NCBI GenBank assembly: GCA_021234155.1
Contig: JAJEKV010000206.1
Coordinates: 496,001 to 560,000 of the forward strand
Direction of reading: 5' to 3'
Length of the DNA stretch: 64,000 bases
Source of the DNA: Isoetes taiwanensis
Lineage: Eukaryota; Streptophyta; Lycopodiopsida; Isoetales; Isoetaceae
Made by a program: the position numbers and the translations under genes
In this document: positions 53,625 through 64,000 of the stretch, piece by piece
How the letters are laid out: each line of letters opens with the position of its first letter
Position numbering within the stretch: the first letter of the stretch is position 1
The notes under the pieces: generated by a model
Seen by the model: the letters and a program-made list of their open reading frames with translations, nothing else
Databases searched by the model: none
Told to the model about the DNA's origin: nothing

Positions 53625-55027
53625 TTACATTGGTAGAGTGTACATAGGATTAAAAAGATACGTGAAAGCTATCCTGTGCAAAAAATGCCAAAGGTATGCT
53701 GCTAAAGCTGCTGATAGAGGCACAATCCAATAAGCAATGAGGAGGATAATGAAGAAGGCTTGGAGGTGGAGGCCTAATGTTTGTGTGCCAAGCAGCAAAG
53801 TTGCACTAGCAAATTCTCCAATGAGCTTGATCATCAAGATCTTTTCTTTAGACATAGTAAAAATTCGATCTTCATCATCGGAGACAACATCAGAGACGAT
53901 GACAAATGCAACTCCAGAAATTACATATTGAGGAACTTGGAAGAATATGGAAATATTACTTGTAGCAAAATGTTGCTTCCATATTTCCAGTATGGTCGCA
54001 AAAGCTAGAGACAACCATGGAGTTATGAGTAGCGTAAATTTTGTTTTCCATGGGCTACCAAGCATGCATATAATAATGCAGACATGGTGGACCATAACTA
54101 ACAATTTAGGCGGAATGTCAGTTGATCCTATCTGCAAGTTCATGCTAGAGCCTTGTTGAATAAATGTACTTCCCGTTTGGGCAATAACAATATAGGGAAA
54201 GATTAATAGAGCAATCCACAATAGGGACTCACTCCTGCATGATACAAGCCAATATTGTTAGCTAGATTGCTTCAAAAAGTTGTTTTTAAGTGAGGATATT
54301 TAAAGTATTACCTCGTTTCTCTATGTGGTTGAGGGCTGGGCACATCTAGAGGCTGCCAACATGGTCTTGTAGTATTTGATACAAAACCCATAACAACTAG
54401 AGCACAAAGTGTTGTAATCCAGAGGAGGGGAGCTAGCCATATAAGCCCTTTGTCAAACCATAGAACTATCACTAGCACAGCTTGTGCAAACATGGTTCCT
54501 GCCCTTTTAGTTCTTGTGCAAACAGTCCCCTCTTTCAATTCGGGAATGCACTCCTTTAGGACCCCTGTTGCGAGAGGGATTACTATTAGAACGGCTTCTT
54601 CCCATCCGATTAAGAAGAGGAATGTACCCTGCAATAAATTTAAAGCACGATAAATTTAAGCATTATAGAATCAGAAAATGCATGATAAAATCCTTACCAA
54701 GCAGCAACTGATGAAGACAAATACAGCCGAGGTCCAAGAGGGAATTTTCCCATGAATTTGAAACAGAGATCCAAGAAGTGATATTGCAGTATAAAATGCC
54801 AAAGAAATTCTAGCTTTTCCATAGCTATATTGGAAATGTTGAACCAAAATTGGGACCAGACAAGAAGAAATCAATGAATCCTGGATCTCGATAAGAAACT
54901 GATGCGCTGGAGAAAGAAAAGAGAGTTATTATACCCTGTTGTTTTTAACAATCCAGAGGCGGCAATCTGGTGGGCGCAAGAATAACTTACTGAAAATGTA
55001 AAGCTTTTCCCATGCTTGAACAGACAT
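53625..55027 (-). CDS. NPF/POT-family-like transporter, four exons, 390 aa
   Basis: Minus-strand model: exon 1 54,991-55,027 (MSVQAWEKLYIF), exon 2 54,698-54,906, exon 3 54,312-54,628, exon 4 53,625-54,234. Introns are GT-AG (GTAAGT, GTAAGG and GTAATA donors; CTCCAG, TTGCAG and ATGCAG acceptors), phases agree and no stop interrupts the 1,173-nt frame. The product is a multi-spanning membrane protein. Best NPF match is in exon 4: LLWIALLIFPYIVIAQTGS, TFIQQGSSMNLQIG and DIPPKLL, like the AQ.(S)TF..QG..M…G..IPP signature. Exons 2-3 (LVQHFQYSYGKA, AISLLGSLF) loosely fit earlier helices. NPF members are proton-coupled carriers of nitrate, peptides or hormones, usually 550-620 aa. This one is short, and I do not see the N-terminal ExxER proton-coupling motif, so the start may lie further upstream or the gene may be a shortened relative. 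Segment X lies directly downstream. Confidence 0.55.
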
Positions 55028-55417
55028 TCCTGAATCAATTTAAGTTAGTCTGCATCTATTCCATCCATCTAATAAAAGCCATTCTGCGATAGCATTACTT
55101 GGGAAGGTAAGGAAAAGGAAACAAAAACTGGCGCAAGAGTAACTTTGAAATGAACATATATACAGTGAGCACACAGACCGTTCTGCTATAGCTCCACTTG
55201 TAGAAACCTGAACTAAATGCAACAACTAACAAGCAGTGTCGGAATGCACGAAACTTAATAATTTCTCAGAATTTAGTGATGCAGACTCCGGAGAAAACAG
55301 AAGTTCTTATCCCCATCTATAGAAATTTTAGACAAACAGACAGATCATCCACATCCATTGAAACTACTGAATTACTTCTGGATCAAAAACTCGCTCGATT
55401 TATGGACTTCAATGCAA
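55028..55417. other. 5' side of the NPF-like gene; start of a 321-bp direct duplication
   Basis: AACAGAAGTTCTTATCC recurs at 55,296 and 55,617, with matching flanks (GATCATCCA, ATTACTTCTGGATCAAAAAC). The second copy lies inside the palindrome's left arm. Confidence 0.5.
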
Positions 55418-57022
55418 CGAATAAATGATAAATGTCTCATCGTAGCAGCTTGATAATTGATAATTGACTTGATAATTTATCAGAATGCATAAAGATTAGC
55501 AAATAGTCTGAGTTGAGTGATGCATAACTCTAAAAAACAGAGCATTGAAGCTCGCAAATTTGTGTACTCTCAAATTTGTTTCCTCCAATGAGAATATCTT
55601 TCAATACAAAAAATAAAACAGAAGTTCTTATCCTCGGAAATTGACATTTCAGAGCAACAGATCATCCATAACTATTGAAACTACCGAATTACTTCTGGAT
55701 CAAAAACTCATTCAACTTAGGGGAACTAAATGCAAGAAATAATAGATAAATGACTCACCGAAGCAGCTTGATAATTGATAAGTGACTTTATAATTTATCA
55801 AGAATGTACAAAGCTTAGCAAACGATCCTTGCAGATTCATACCAATTGGGTCTTTTTATGCATTTGATGTATAGATGTAGAGCAATTTCTCAATATCGTA
55901 TGGACGGTATAGATATGCTCTCCTACACTATACACGAAGTGTAGATGTAGAAGTGTATAGATATTCTCTCCTACGTGGAGCTCCCCTCCATTTATCTATT
56001 ATTTCTTGCATTCAACTTAGAATGCAAGAAATAATAGATTATTCTAAGTTGAATGCAAGAAATAATAGACTGTGCAGACTTCTAGGGAAACAGTGCTACA
56101 GTGCAACATCCTATTCAAGTGGAAACTTTAAAATCATACAAGTTGACCGTATTCCAACATAGGAATGTTCATTTGACCTTCACACTGCAACCAATCGAGG
56201 TGAGGCTAACCACGAAGGCCTACCTTCAAAGTTGACTCATACAATTGTTTTATTGTGCCTCATGCTTCTCAACAAACCCCATATTTGGCTATTTGGCTTT
56301 CTTAGAAATATAGAATAATAGAAGAAATACTAGATTATTCTTCATAGATTATTCTTCATAGAACTTAGAATAATCTATTATTTCTTGCATTCAACTTAGA
56401 ATAATCTATTATTTCTTGCATTCTAAGTTGAATGCAAGAAATAATAGATAAATGGAGGGGAGCTCCACGTAGGAGAGAATATCTATACACTTCTACATCT
56501 ACACTTCGTGTATAGTGTAGGAGAGCATATCTATACCGTCCATACGATATTGAGAAATTGCTCTACATCTATACATCAAATGCATAAAAAGACCCAATTG
56601 GTATGAATCTGCAAGGATCGTTTGCTAAGCTTTGTACATTCTTGATAAATTATAAAGTCACTTATCAATTATCAAGCTGCTTCGGTGAGTCATTTATCTA
56701 TTATTTCTTGCATTTAGTTCCCCTAAGTTGAATGAGTTTTTGATCCGTATAATTCGGTAGTTTCAATAGTTATGGATGATCTCGTTGCTCAAAATGTCAA
56801 TTTCGAGGATAAGAACTTCGCTTTTATTTTTTGTATTGAAAGATATTCTCATTGGAGGAAACAAATTTGAGAGTACACAAATTTGCGAGCTTCAATGCTC
56901 TGTTTTTTAGAGTTATGCATCACTCAACTCAGACTATTTGCTAATCTTTATGCATTCTGATAAATTATCAAGTCAATTATCAATTATCAAGTCGCCACGA
57001 TGAGACATTTATCATTTATTCG
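55418..57022. repeat. giant palindrome: 652-bp and 649-bp arms, 304-bp loop
   Basis: Left arm 55,418-56,069 and right arm 56,374-57,022 are reverse complements with few differences. The loop (56,070-56,373) holds the inverted 192-bp copy (56,093-56,284) and more ATTATTTCTTGCATTC words that form small hairpins. Neither arm codes for a recognisable protein. Possibilities: foldback transposon, MULE-like long-TIR element, inverted duplication, or an assembly artefact. Confidence 0.85.
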
Positions 57023-58260
57023 CTGCTCATCCACATCCGAAAGTGGGTGTGATAGAAGTTGCTTCTGCATGTGGAAAGTAGCAGGCCGCCACAAAGAGGG
57101 GTCTCATCACGCAGCTTTGCACACGCACCCACAAGTACCGGTTGTGCTTTGTCTGTCTTGAACAAGAAAACCGACCGCGTGCTAAGGCCGCTCGATAGTA
57201 GCAGTAACTCCCCATGCCCCCGCTTCCGCGGCAATCATTGAAGATTGAGTAGCGCCGGTATCCCGGGGCAAGTCGGGCATCCCGCGGTCCCGTGATGCTC
57301 CCATGTTTCCATAAGGAAGATCGATCCATATCCGCAAAGAACAGAAGTTGAGACTATCTCCCTTCGCCCATGGGAAGCCCCGACAACCCGAGGAGACCAC
57401 GCGGAGGCACAATTCCTATTTGTCGCTAGGGCGGCAGCTGGGGATTCAGATGTGGCAGCAGAAGGGGATGGCGTATAGAGGCGTACCGAGATGTGCGAAA
57501 GCAAATGTAAGATGAAGCAACTTGAGCAGTATGCGGGTCAGAAGTGTGCCTAAGAACCGGCATGGTCGAGCCGGAGGGTTAGCAGGATTCGCAGCAGCAT
57601 TTGGCGGCTTGAAAATTTGCATCTTACCCCAATCAGCCCCGCAGCTCCTCCTCCCTCGCGAATGCTTTTAACTTTGGCCAACTTCGTACCGGGGTCTTCT
57701 TGTTAATCGGGTCGTCTCGGTCAACATACAAGGCGGTTCCTTCACCGCCTACCCCGGGCGTAGGATAGCCGCTTTCACTTGCGATCTCGCATCAGGAACG
57801 TGGACTACCCCGTATGCGGGTACCGGGCGCCATGGCGCCTCGCCCTAATAATATGTAATCGCACGGGAATGTCATTCGAGCAAGAATCAACATTTGGAGC
57901 GGGTTATCGAGGTCCTCCCCCGCCTCTTCCGGTAAAGCCACGTACCACCACATTGTGGCTTCTCGCCCGGCTCACGGAACTCTCGATTTTTGGGTCAATC
58001 CCGCCCTGCACAACAACAGAGTTGTTTGTTGTTGGCGGAGCATAGGCTGTGGCCTACGTTGGGGGGGGGTGGCATAGAGTGGCTTGGGGTGCAAAGAGCT
58101 TGACGGTCCCGGCTGACACCTTGCGCACTCTTGGGCAGTGGGACTGCCGTGGGCGGTGTATAGCGGTCTCTCCTTCACGGAAGCCGGAGCTTAGCTCTCT
58201 GAAATTGTTGCCGCTTTTCAATTCACGCGATGCACACACGTCAAGAATTGCTCATGAGCC
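57023..58260 (-). pseudogene. GC-rich LINE fragment with endonuclease domain
   Basis: The minus strand across several frames reads YGSIFLMETWEH, then APGYRRYSIFNDCRGSGGMG, then RQTKHNRYLWVRVQSCVMRP and LFVAACYFPHAE. This is the middle of a LINE apurinic endonuclease, which nicks target DNA for reverse transcription. It covers the part that follows VEAWEH in the LINE at 3721-4953, so both may be one family. Upstream (58,260-57,510) is GC-rich with no clear domain, possibly ORF1. The fragment ends abruptly at the palindrome's right arm; the RT is absent. Frames shift repeatedly. Confidence 0.6.
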
Positions 58261-58480
58261 TCTGCATTGAGGCCCTTGCCTTGTTCAGTGATGGCTGCCC
58301 TCAGCTCCTTAAGAGAAAAGATTAATACGCAATGGAAGGTAGTGTGTAATAGTGAATATTTGTTCAAAGGGGCAAATGTGGTCCATTGTCTAGTATTTGA
58401 ACATGGACTTGTACGATTTAAGTCACATAAGTCTCTCCCCCAAGGCTAAAAAGGAACTATTTGTTCAATTAGTTTTCTAA

Positions 58481-58845
58481 GGTAGAGGATTAATAGTGTC
58501 ACACCTAAGTCTCACCTCCAAAGTCTAAAAAAGAACTATTTGTTCAATTTGTTCTTCGAGGTAGGGGATTAATAATGTCATAGAGGATGTGTTTTTGGCA
58601 AGACAAGGTCCCATAAAATAAAATAAAATAAAAGAATAATGATGTGTTTATGGGAAGATGAAGTAAAAGTTCCATGAAATCTCAAAAGACATCAAAAGCA
58701 ATGAATGATACAAATGAAAGGTAGTGTTTATTTGTAGTAGTGAACATTCGTTAAGAGACAAAGACCATTCCATATAGTACCATTCACTAAGTAAAAGTAA
58801 ATCATTGGCACAAAAGAATATCAAAGAATCTCACGACCTAGATGA
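58481..58845 (+). repeat. dispersed repeat R, copy 2
   Basis: Matches 3416-3755 in order and orientation (GGATTAATAGTGTCACACC, GTCATAGAGGATGTGTTTTTG, AGGTAGTGTTTATTTGTAG), with small indels such as extra AAAAT units. Like copy 1 it adjoins a LINE endonuclease fragment. Confidence 0.8.
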
Positions 58846-60180
58846 ATCGACTACACCTTTTGCACATCGGCATTCATAACCGCAATTTCTATAAGGCATG
58901 AGACAGAGCATTCAAAATGTTACAATATAAAGATAGATAACACATTTGAAACTAGTGCCAAACTAATCAATTCTTGATATGAAAATAGATATATCAACTA
59001 GCAGAGCACTTGTGAGGTTCTAGCATCTATGCATTTACAAAAGCAACAATATCTTCTGCTAAACTCGTGACAAACATCTCATAAGACTGTTTATGCGAAA
59101 AATGAAGAGGGGCATAACATCTCCTTGTGAGATCCAAAAAGGATGCTTCTTATAAATAACACAAGATTGACATCTACCCAAAAAGGTTGAGAGAAGGATG
59201 CTTCTAAAAAATTTCACTCACTGAAGCATGTCTAAGAACTAAACTATAGAATTTAGCAAAAGAACCGTGAGGCTAGCATTCTAACAATATTTGCGAGTAA
59301 TCTGCACTATGTGGAACATTCATGTTACGCCAAATTTTTTTTTTTATTGTATGATAATCATTCCTAGGATGGGTCCTATGATAGGCATATACTGGCCGAA
59401 GTGAAGTGGTGTTCTCATTGAGCTTTGTAAAACATTGAGTACAAATGGATCCCTCACTAGTAGTAGATAAATTTGGAAATATGAACTTTAAATGCTCCGA
59501 AACTAGACAATCATCGAGAGCATGATGATACTAAAGAATACAACATAAAAGATGGTTTTATCCGCCACTTGGTCGATGCAAAGGTGAGAAGACCTGGTGA
59601 CTGCTTCTCATCGGGAAGAAGAACCACGCCTTCTTAGGTTTATGAGGAAAACCCAAGCAAATAGTTGAAGCACGACCCCACGCACTCTGGCAACCACAAG
59701 ACCTTAAAGAATCCTACAGAGTTAAGACTGAAAGAAAAATAACCCGTCAATGAGTTAGATGCCATAGGCAAGAAGACTCGGAGGCTCCAGGCCGAGAAAG
59801 AAACAACAGCTGACCAATCGGGAACCGTCCGCAGAAAATGACCCTCACGGGAAAAACAACCGATTAGTGCTGCCTCGGAGGCTACGTTGCCACGCCGAGA
59901 GAAAATGAAAAAGAGTAATGCCTCAGAAGCTATAGTGCCATGCCGAGAAAGAGTAAACTAAGTATGCCTTAGAGGCTACAAAGCCACGCTGAGGAAATGA
60001 ATGCAAATTTAAAGGACATAGAAAAGAAAAGGAAATAACGAACACGATCAAATGCAAATAACTATCAAGGGAGGGAGGGTGAGGGAAACTGATAGGACAG
60101 AGAAGAAGGAGAAATCTAGCTCAAGAGAACGCCGATGATAGAATAATGAAGAGAGGCTGAATAAATAGGAGGAGTGACAA
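58846..60180. other. non-coding DNA with a ~47-bp tandem repeat
   Basis: Three units starting TGCCTCGGAGGCTA, TGCCTCAGAAGCTA and TGCCTTAGAGGCTA at 59,871, 59,919 and 59,965, each followed by …GCCACGCCGAG-like words. A 37-bp word starting ATTCCTAGGATGGGTCCTAT is found at about 59,360 and again at about 60,238. No gene recognised. Confidence 0.6.
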
Positions 60181-60183
60181 AGG

Positions 60184-60256
60184 GACGTCCCCATCCAAGG
60201 AATGTCGGTTCTATTGCTGTCGCAATAGAACTGTGGCATTCCTAGGATGGGTCCTA
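60184..60256. other. long imperfect hairpin
   Basis: Nested complementary blocks GGAC…CCATCC.AGGAATG / CATTCCTAGGATGGGTCC surround a perfect inner stem GTTCTATTGC-TGTC-GCAATAGAAC. The stem totals about 28 bp, of pre-miRNA-like or small foldback size. Confidence 0.6.
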
Positions 60257-60289
60257 TGATAGGCATATACTGGCCGATAGAAGAGGAAC

Positions 60290-61900
60290 AAACTCAAAAA
60301 CTACTCAGCATGGAGACTGAAAAGAAGAGAAGCTGAAGCGAAATATAATATAAAGAAAGGGAGAAACGAGTCTACAAGGGTCACTGGAAAAGAATGCACA
60401 GATAAGGCTAACGGGACAGCAGAACAAAATGGATCTAAAAATGGCAACACCAAAGGCACAAGAACAGACAGAACATCGAAAGAGCCGATGGGAGGAATGA
60501 CGAGTAAAGAAGAACGCATAGAAAGGAAGAACATAATACGGTAGAAAGGAGCTAGGTAAGTGGGAGCCAGAACGGATAGTGGCATGGGAAACAAGGCGAC
60601 TAAGAAAACATGCAAGTGAAGCAAAGTAAAAGGTCGAAATAAAAGAGAGTGGAAAAGAAAAAGTGGAGAAGGTGGAGGGGGGCAAAACTCAGCAGGAAAA
60701 GCGGACGGAGAAAAGGAATCAATGGTTCTACATAAAGCCTAAGAATGCAAAAATAACATGAAGTACAAAAGGAGCAAAGAAGGGGCACAAGAATACCCGT
60801 AGATAAGCTCTCGTCAAGATACAAAAAATAAATGGGAATCTAACGCATGAACATGGAAATAACGAAACACGTGGAAACATAGAAGCAGGAGCAACACGGG
60901 GCAAAGAGAACCTAGGTGACAATCACCTAGAATCGTAAAAATCTATAGACAAAATGAAACCACGGACTCGAAATCACAAAATACTTGGGAAACTAGGAAT
61001 AATGGAATGAGCGAACGGGGCTAACAAACCGGGACTAATGAAGCAATGGCGAATGGATGGACCAATATAACAAGCAAGTTCAAAGAAAGACGAAAAACTA
61101 GAACAAGAATACTAAGCAGCTTAGTGGAGTAACCTAGAGAAAAAGCAGCCGAGCCAAGGTCAAGATGGTAAACTAAGGGGCAGCGCGAATAAGATAGGGA
61201 GTATAAAAGGCCAGAAGGACACAAAAAGTTATGGAAAAGGAGGTGACACGAAGCACATGAAATGTAGAAGCCAAAGGGAGAAACAAGCCCACAAAGGTCA
61301 AAGCAACAAAATGAAACAGTGTAAGATAAGAAGCTGATGGGAAATGTGGAGCAAGTAGAAGAACGAGAAGAGAGGAGCAAGTAAGGAGTTGTTAGAACAG
61401 CAAAACAATATAGTGCAGAAAGTGATAAATGGAGTAAAGGGACAACCAAGGTAATAGAACATTGGAACGAACAAGGCAGAAGGGGCAGAGGAGTGCCAGA
61501 ATACTGGAACAAGGAATGAGACCAAGGAATCAACGACATCAAAGGACACTAGGGAGAAGGTGAACAAACATGATTGAAGGACCTGGAGCATAAAACTAAA
61601 GAAACTATCAGAAAAATGTCCAACAAAGGAGAAACGAAGAACGAAAGAAACGAGACAAGGAGCAAAGGAATTGTTGCAATGCAAAAATGGATAACACTAA
61701 AATTACAAAGTCATTACCACAGAAAATGATATGCAATACAGAAGCGCAATAAAATAGTAAGAGCACACAAGAGAAAGCAAAAAATGCAGCAATGTAGCGA
61801 AAATGGGAGCCTAAGAAAAATAAAACGACCAAAATATTAAAGGAAGAACTAGACATTAGAGTACCAGATACTAGAAGACCCTCGAAAATCCCACGAGGGT
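60290..61900. other. purine-rich tract (plus strand), non-coding
   Basis: Plus strand is dominated by A and G with words like GAAAAGAAGAGAAGC and GGAGAAACGAG. Related stretches recur (60,359 GGGAGAAACGAGTCTACAAGG and 61,278 GGGAGAAACAAGCCCACAAAGG), suggesting an old duplication. The long minus-strand frames are Ser/Phe/Leu/Cys-rich by composition only. Confidence 0.55.
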
Positions 61901-62363
61901 GTCAAAACTGGATGAGGGACGAGGTAAACAAGACAGCTAGAGCAAGTTGAGGAATTCTAACAAAAGAAGAAAATAGAGCAAAGATGCATATAAATGATGG
62001 GACCATGTGCATACACATTATGCATATCACCTCATTATGCATACACACGCATATGGTACCATGCATAGATTTGGAAATGAATAAATAGACAAAGTAAATC
62101 AGAGAGACTAATTTATGGAAATGAAAATATGCATGTGTGTGCACCCAACATAAATGCATTAACATGAGCATGAAAAACGGAAATAAACATGCACAGAGAC
62201 CAACTAGATAGGAGAAAGTGAGCCTACAAGAAATGAAATCAGCTTAGCCTCAATAAACTAAGATTTTCACAATTAATTTCTGCCACGGACAGAATGATCA
62301 GTCAGGTCAAGCCACCTAATATAAGCTTGCTCTTCTTCAACCTCGCATATATTCATATGCGAT

Positions 62364-62669
62364 ATGGATCCGGCAGTGGTTGTCGGGCTTGATTTTGGCA
62401 CCACTTATTCTGGTTTTGCATACGCTCATCAAAATGATGCTTCCGATGTCCATATTTTGGAGAGTTGGCCTTACTCTGATATTGCCACAGGAAAAACATA
62501 TTGCAAGACCCAAACCAGCTTGTTCTACATAAGAGCAGGAAGCCCAAGCTTGGGGATGGCCTGCCCTTTGGAAAAACTTGCACCGGAAAGGAGAGTGTTA
62601 CTGAGATGGATCAGAAGGAAAGCAAAAGCGCTTGCAAACCCCTCAGATGATGGTGGTGTATATGGTTGA
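62364..62669 (+). CDS. HSPA12/Hsp70-like ATPase, N-terminal fragment (101 aa)
   Basis: Begins MDPAVVVGLDFGTTYSGFAY. GLDFGTTYSG is the phosphate-1 loop of the Hsp70/actin ATPase fold. YCKTQTSLFY and the preceding WPYSD fit the HSPA12-type (divergent Hsp70) subfamily. After about residue 58 the match weakens (AGSPSLGMACPLEKL…) and the frame ends at 101 residues, against several hundred in the family. Phosphate-2 and adenosine motifs are not found downstream, so it is a fragment or a first exon. An AT-rich GCATATATTCATATGCGAT stretch lies right before the start codon, and it forms a 7-bp hairpin. No partner genes. Confidence 0.55.
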   Translation: MDPAVVVGLDFGTTYSGFAYAHQNDASDVHILESWPYSDIATGKTYCKTQTSLFYIRAGSPSLGMACPLEKLAPERRVLLRWIRRKAKALANPSDDGGVYG

Positions 62670-63105
62670 AAGTGCTTGGCAGGTCGAAAGTGCAAGTCGA
62701 AAGGATTGGATCAATGGAAATCGGGCCTGTGACAGGCCGAATTTATCCGATTTGAGGAGAGTATGCATGCTAGGTTAAAAAATGCTTGGAAATCCAAGAA
62801 GAATGGACGAATCTGCCGGATCCTTTTCATCTGCCTCCTTCTTTCTGTCCTTTGCTCTGCATTTTTGGATCTTGACTCTCCATAGCTGTGAAGCTTTTGG
62901 TTGCGGGTCAATTCCGGTAGGAGCTAGGCAGGGTATTTTACACTCACCCCGGTTTTTGGTCCACTGTTGAAAACATCAGTTTTGGTAGGTCTACATGTCC
63001 TGTTTTCAAAGAATCCTACATGTGGATTTGTGAAGGTATGGTTTTGTTCGATAATGGTGTTCTTTTTTCAGTGGACTAAAACATCCACTGTTGTTTTGTA
63101 GTTTC
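62670..63105. other. downstream of the Hsp70-like fragment; nothing recognised
   Basis: No further Hsp70 motifs, no RNA gene. Confidence 0.4.
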
Positions 63106-63109
63106 TTCT

Positions 63110-63485
63110 ATTGTGACATGTCATTTTATAATACAATCCACTGTAGGAAAGAGTACTTGAATTTCTACATGTCTAATAATTCTATTGTCACATGTCTTTA
63201 TAGATGTAGAAAAGAATATTTGATTCTCTACATGTCCTATACTTCCATTCACATGTCTTTATAGTAGTAGGACAGAGTACTTTATTTGCTAAGGCATTGT
63301 AGGAAAGAATACATGAATTACGACATGTGTAATACTTCTATTCTCACATGTCTTTATAGAAGTAGGAAAGAGTACTTGATTCTCTACATGTCCTATCCTT
63401 CCATATCACGGGTCTTTATAGTGGTAGGACAGAGTACTTGATTTGCTACATGTGATGCACGTGCACGATCACATGTTCTTATACT
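63110..63485. repeat. ~61-bp tandem repeat
   Basis: CACATGTCTTTATAG.AGTAGG-type units recur at about 63,117, 63,191, 63,252, 63,347, 63,407 and 63,470, linked by GAAAGAGTACTTGATTCTCT and ACATGTCCTAT words. Spacing is mostly 60-63 bp. Confidence 0.7.
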
Positions 63486-63549
63486 AGTATTCCATGTAAC
63501 ACAAGTTACTTCAACTACTTCAATTACTTAACACCTATTTTTGCATAAC

Positions 63550-64000
63550 GTGGGCACCAACATGCCAAGGTGGCTCTAACATGCCACCTAGGCTCAAACA
63601 TGCCAAGGTGGCTCCAACATGCCACCTAGGCTCCAACATGACAAAATGGCTCAAACATGCCACCTAGGCTCCAACGTGCTCAAACATGCCACTTTGGCTC
63701 CAACATGCCACCTATGCTCCAACTTGCCAAGGTGGCTCAAATATGCCACGTGGGCTCCAACATGCCACCTAGGCTCCAACATTCCTAGGTGGCTCAAACA
63801 TGCCACATAGGCTCAAACATGCCATGCGGGCTCACTTAGGCTCCAACATGCCAAGGTGGCTCCGACATGCCACCTAGGCTCAAACATGCCAAGGTGGCTC
63901 AAACATGCCACCTAGGCTCCCAACATGCCACCTAGGCTCAAACATGCCAGGTGGCTCAAACATGCCAAGGTGGGCTCAAACATGCCACCTAGGCTCCAAC
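63550..64000. repeat. 19-bp minisatellite, continues past the window end
   Basis: Units of the type CTC(A/C)AACATGCCACCTAGG and CTC(A/C)AACATGCCAAGGTGG occur more than 20 times, often alternating as a 38-bp dimer. CCACCTAGG and CCAAGGTGG make the array locally self-complementary. The frame at 63,619-63,810 is a repeat artefact. Confidence 0.85.

Noticed and set aside
60301-61856. Long minus-strand ORFs rich in Phe/Ser/Leu/Cys suggesting membrane proteins
   Set aside because: They follow from a purine-rich plus strand; no domain, start context or codon pattern supports them.
63619-63810. ORF with repeated HLGSN-type units
   Set aside because: Direct translation of the 19-bp minisatellite.

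Overview
This window looks like nuclear DNA of a land plant with a large, repeat-rich genome. It holds plant-type pentatricopeptide repeat (PPR) gene remains, a plant-type ANTH/AP180 clathrin-assembly fragment, an NPF-like transporter with small GT-AG introns, a chromodomain gypsy element, a copia element, LINE, Helitron and SINE debris, and no compact gene clusters. The PPR remains are rich in 'MP.RNV.SWN..I.AY.Q' type motifs, which are abundant in ferns and lycophytes, so a fern or lycophyte is my best guess. That is inference, not proof.

Layout. 0-7 kb: short tandem repeats, a hypothetical ORF, a broken coiled-coil gene, a 25-bp-TIR element, a dispersed repeat (called R here), a 3'-truncated LINE (minus strand) and an internally deleted Helitron Rep/helicase. 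7-15 kb: a PPR graveyard on the minus strand, including a striking chimera of an AP180/CAP (ANTH domain) 5' end joined to PPR repeats. 15.8-21.7 kb: a tandem array of ~2.13-kb units built from LINE 5' parts.

21.85-36.87 kb is one copia element (minus strand) with a 450-bp 3' LTR, a truncated 5' LTR and a visible target duplication TGCAC. A gypsy chromovirus (plus strand, 23,190-33,286, target duplication GCTGC) is nested in its RT/RNase H boundary. Inside the gypsy, a 3.4-kb inverted-repeat element replaces the gag side and carries about ten copies of the 16-bp palindrome GGTATAAATTTATACC.

36.9-55 kb: low-density DNA with two related NPF loci. The first (38.9-39.6 kb) is a broken fragment. 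The second (53,625-55,027) splices into a fully open four-exon, 390-residue reading frame and is the best candidate for an intact gene here. Between them lie a copia gag fragment, a histone-H3/CENH3-like N-terminal tail, a PPR relic, a foldback element, a SINE-like sequence and several tandem repeats. 55.4-57.0 kb is a giant near-perfect palindrome with 650-bp arms, followed by a GC-rich LINE endonuclease fragment, a second copy of R, purine-rich DNA, an HSPA12/Hsp70-like N-terminal fragment and two minisatellites running to the window end.

There is no operon-like co-operation between genes. The unifying story is layered transposition, segmental duplication and decay. The stops examined in the PPR, NPF and Helitron relics are mostly explained by C-to-T or G-to-A transitions, as expected of heavily methylated DNA. 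All calls were made by eye, without database searches.
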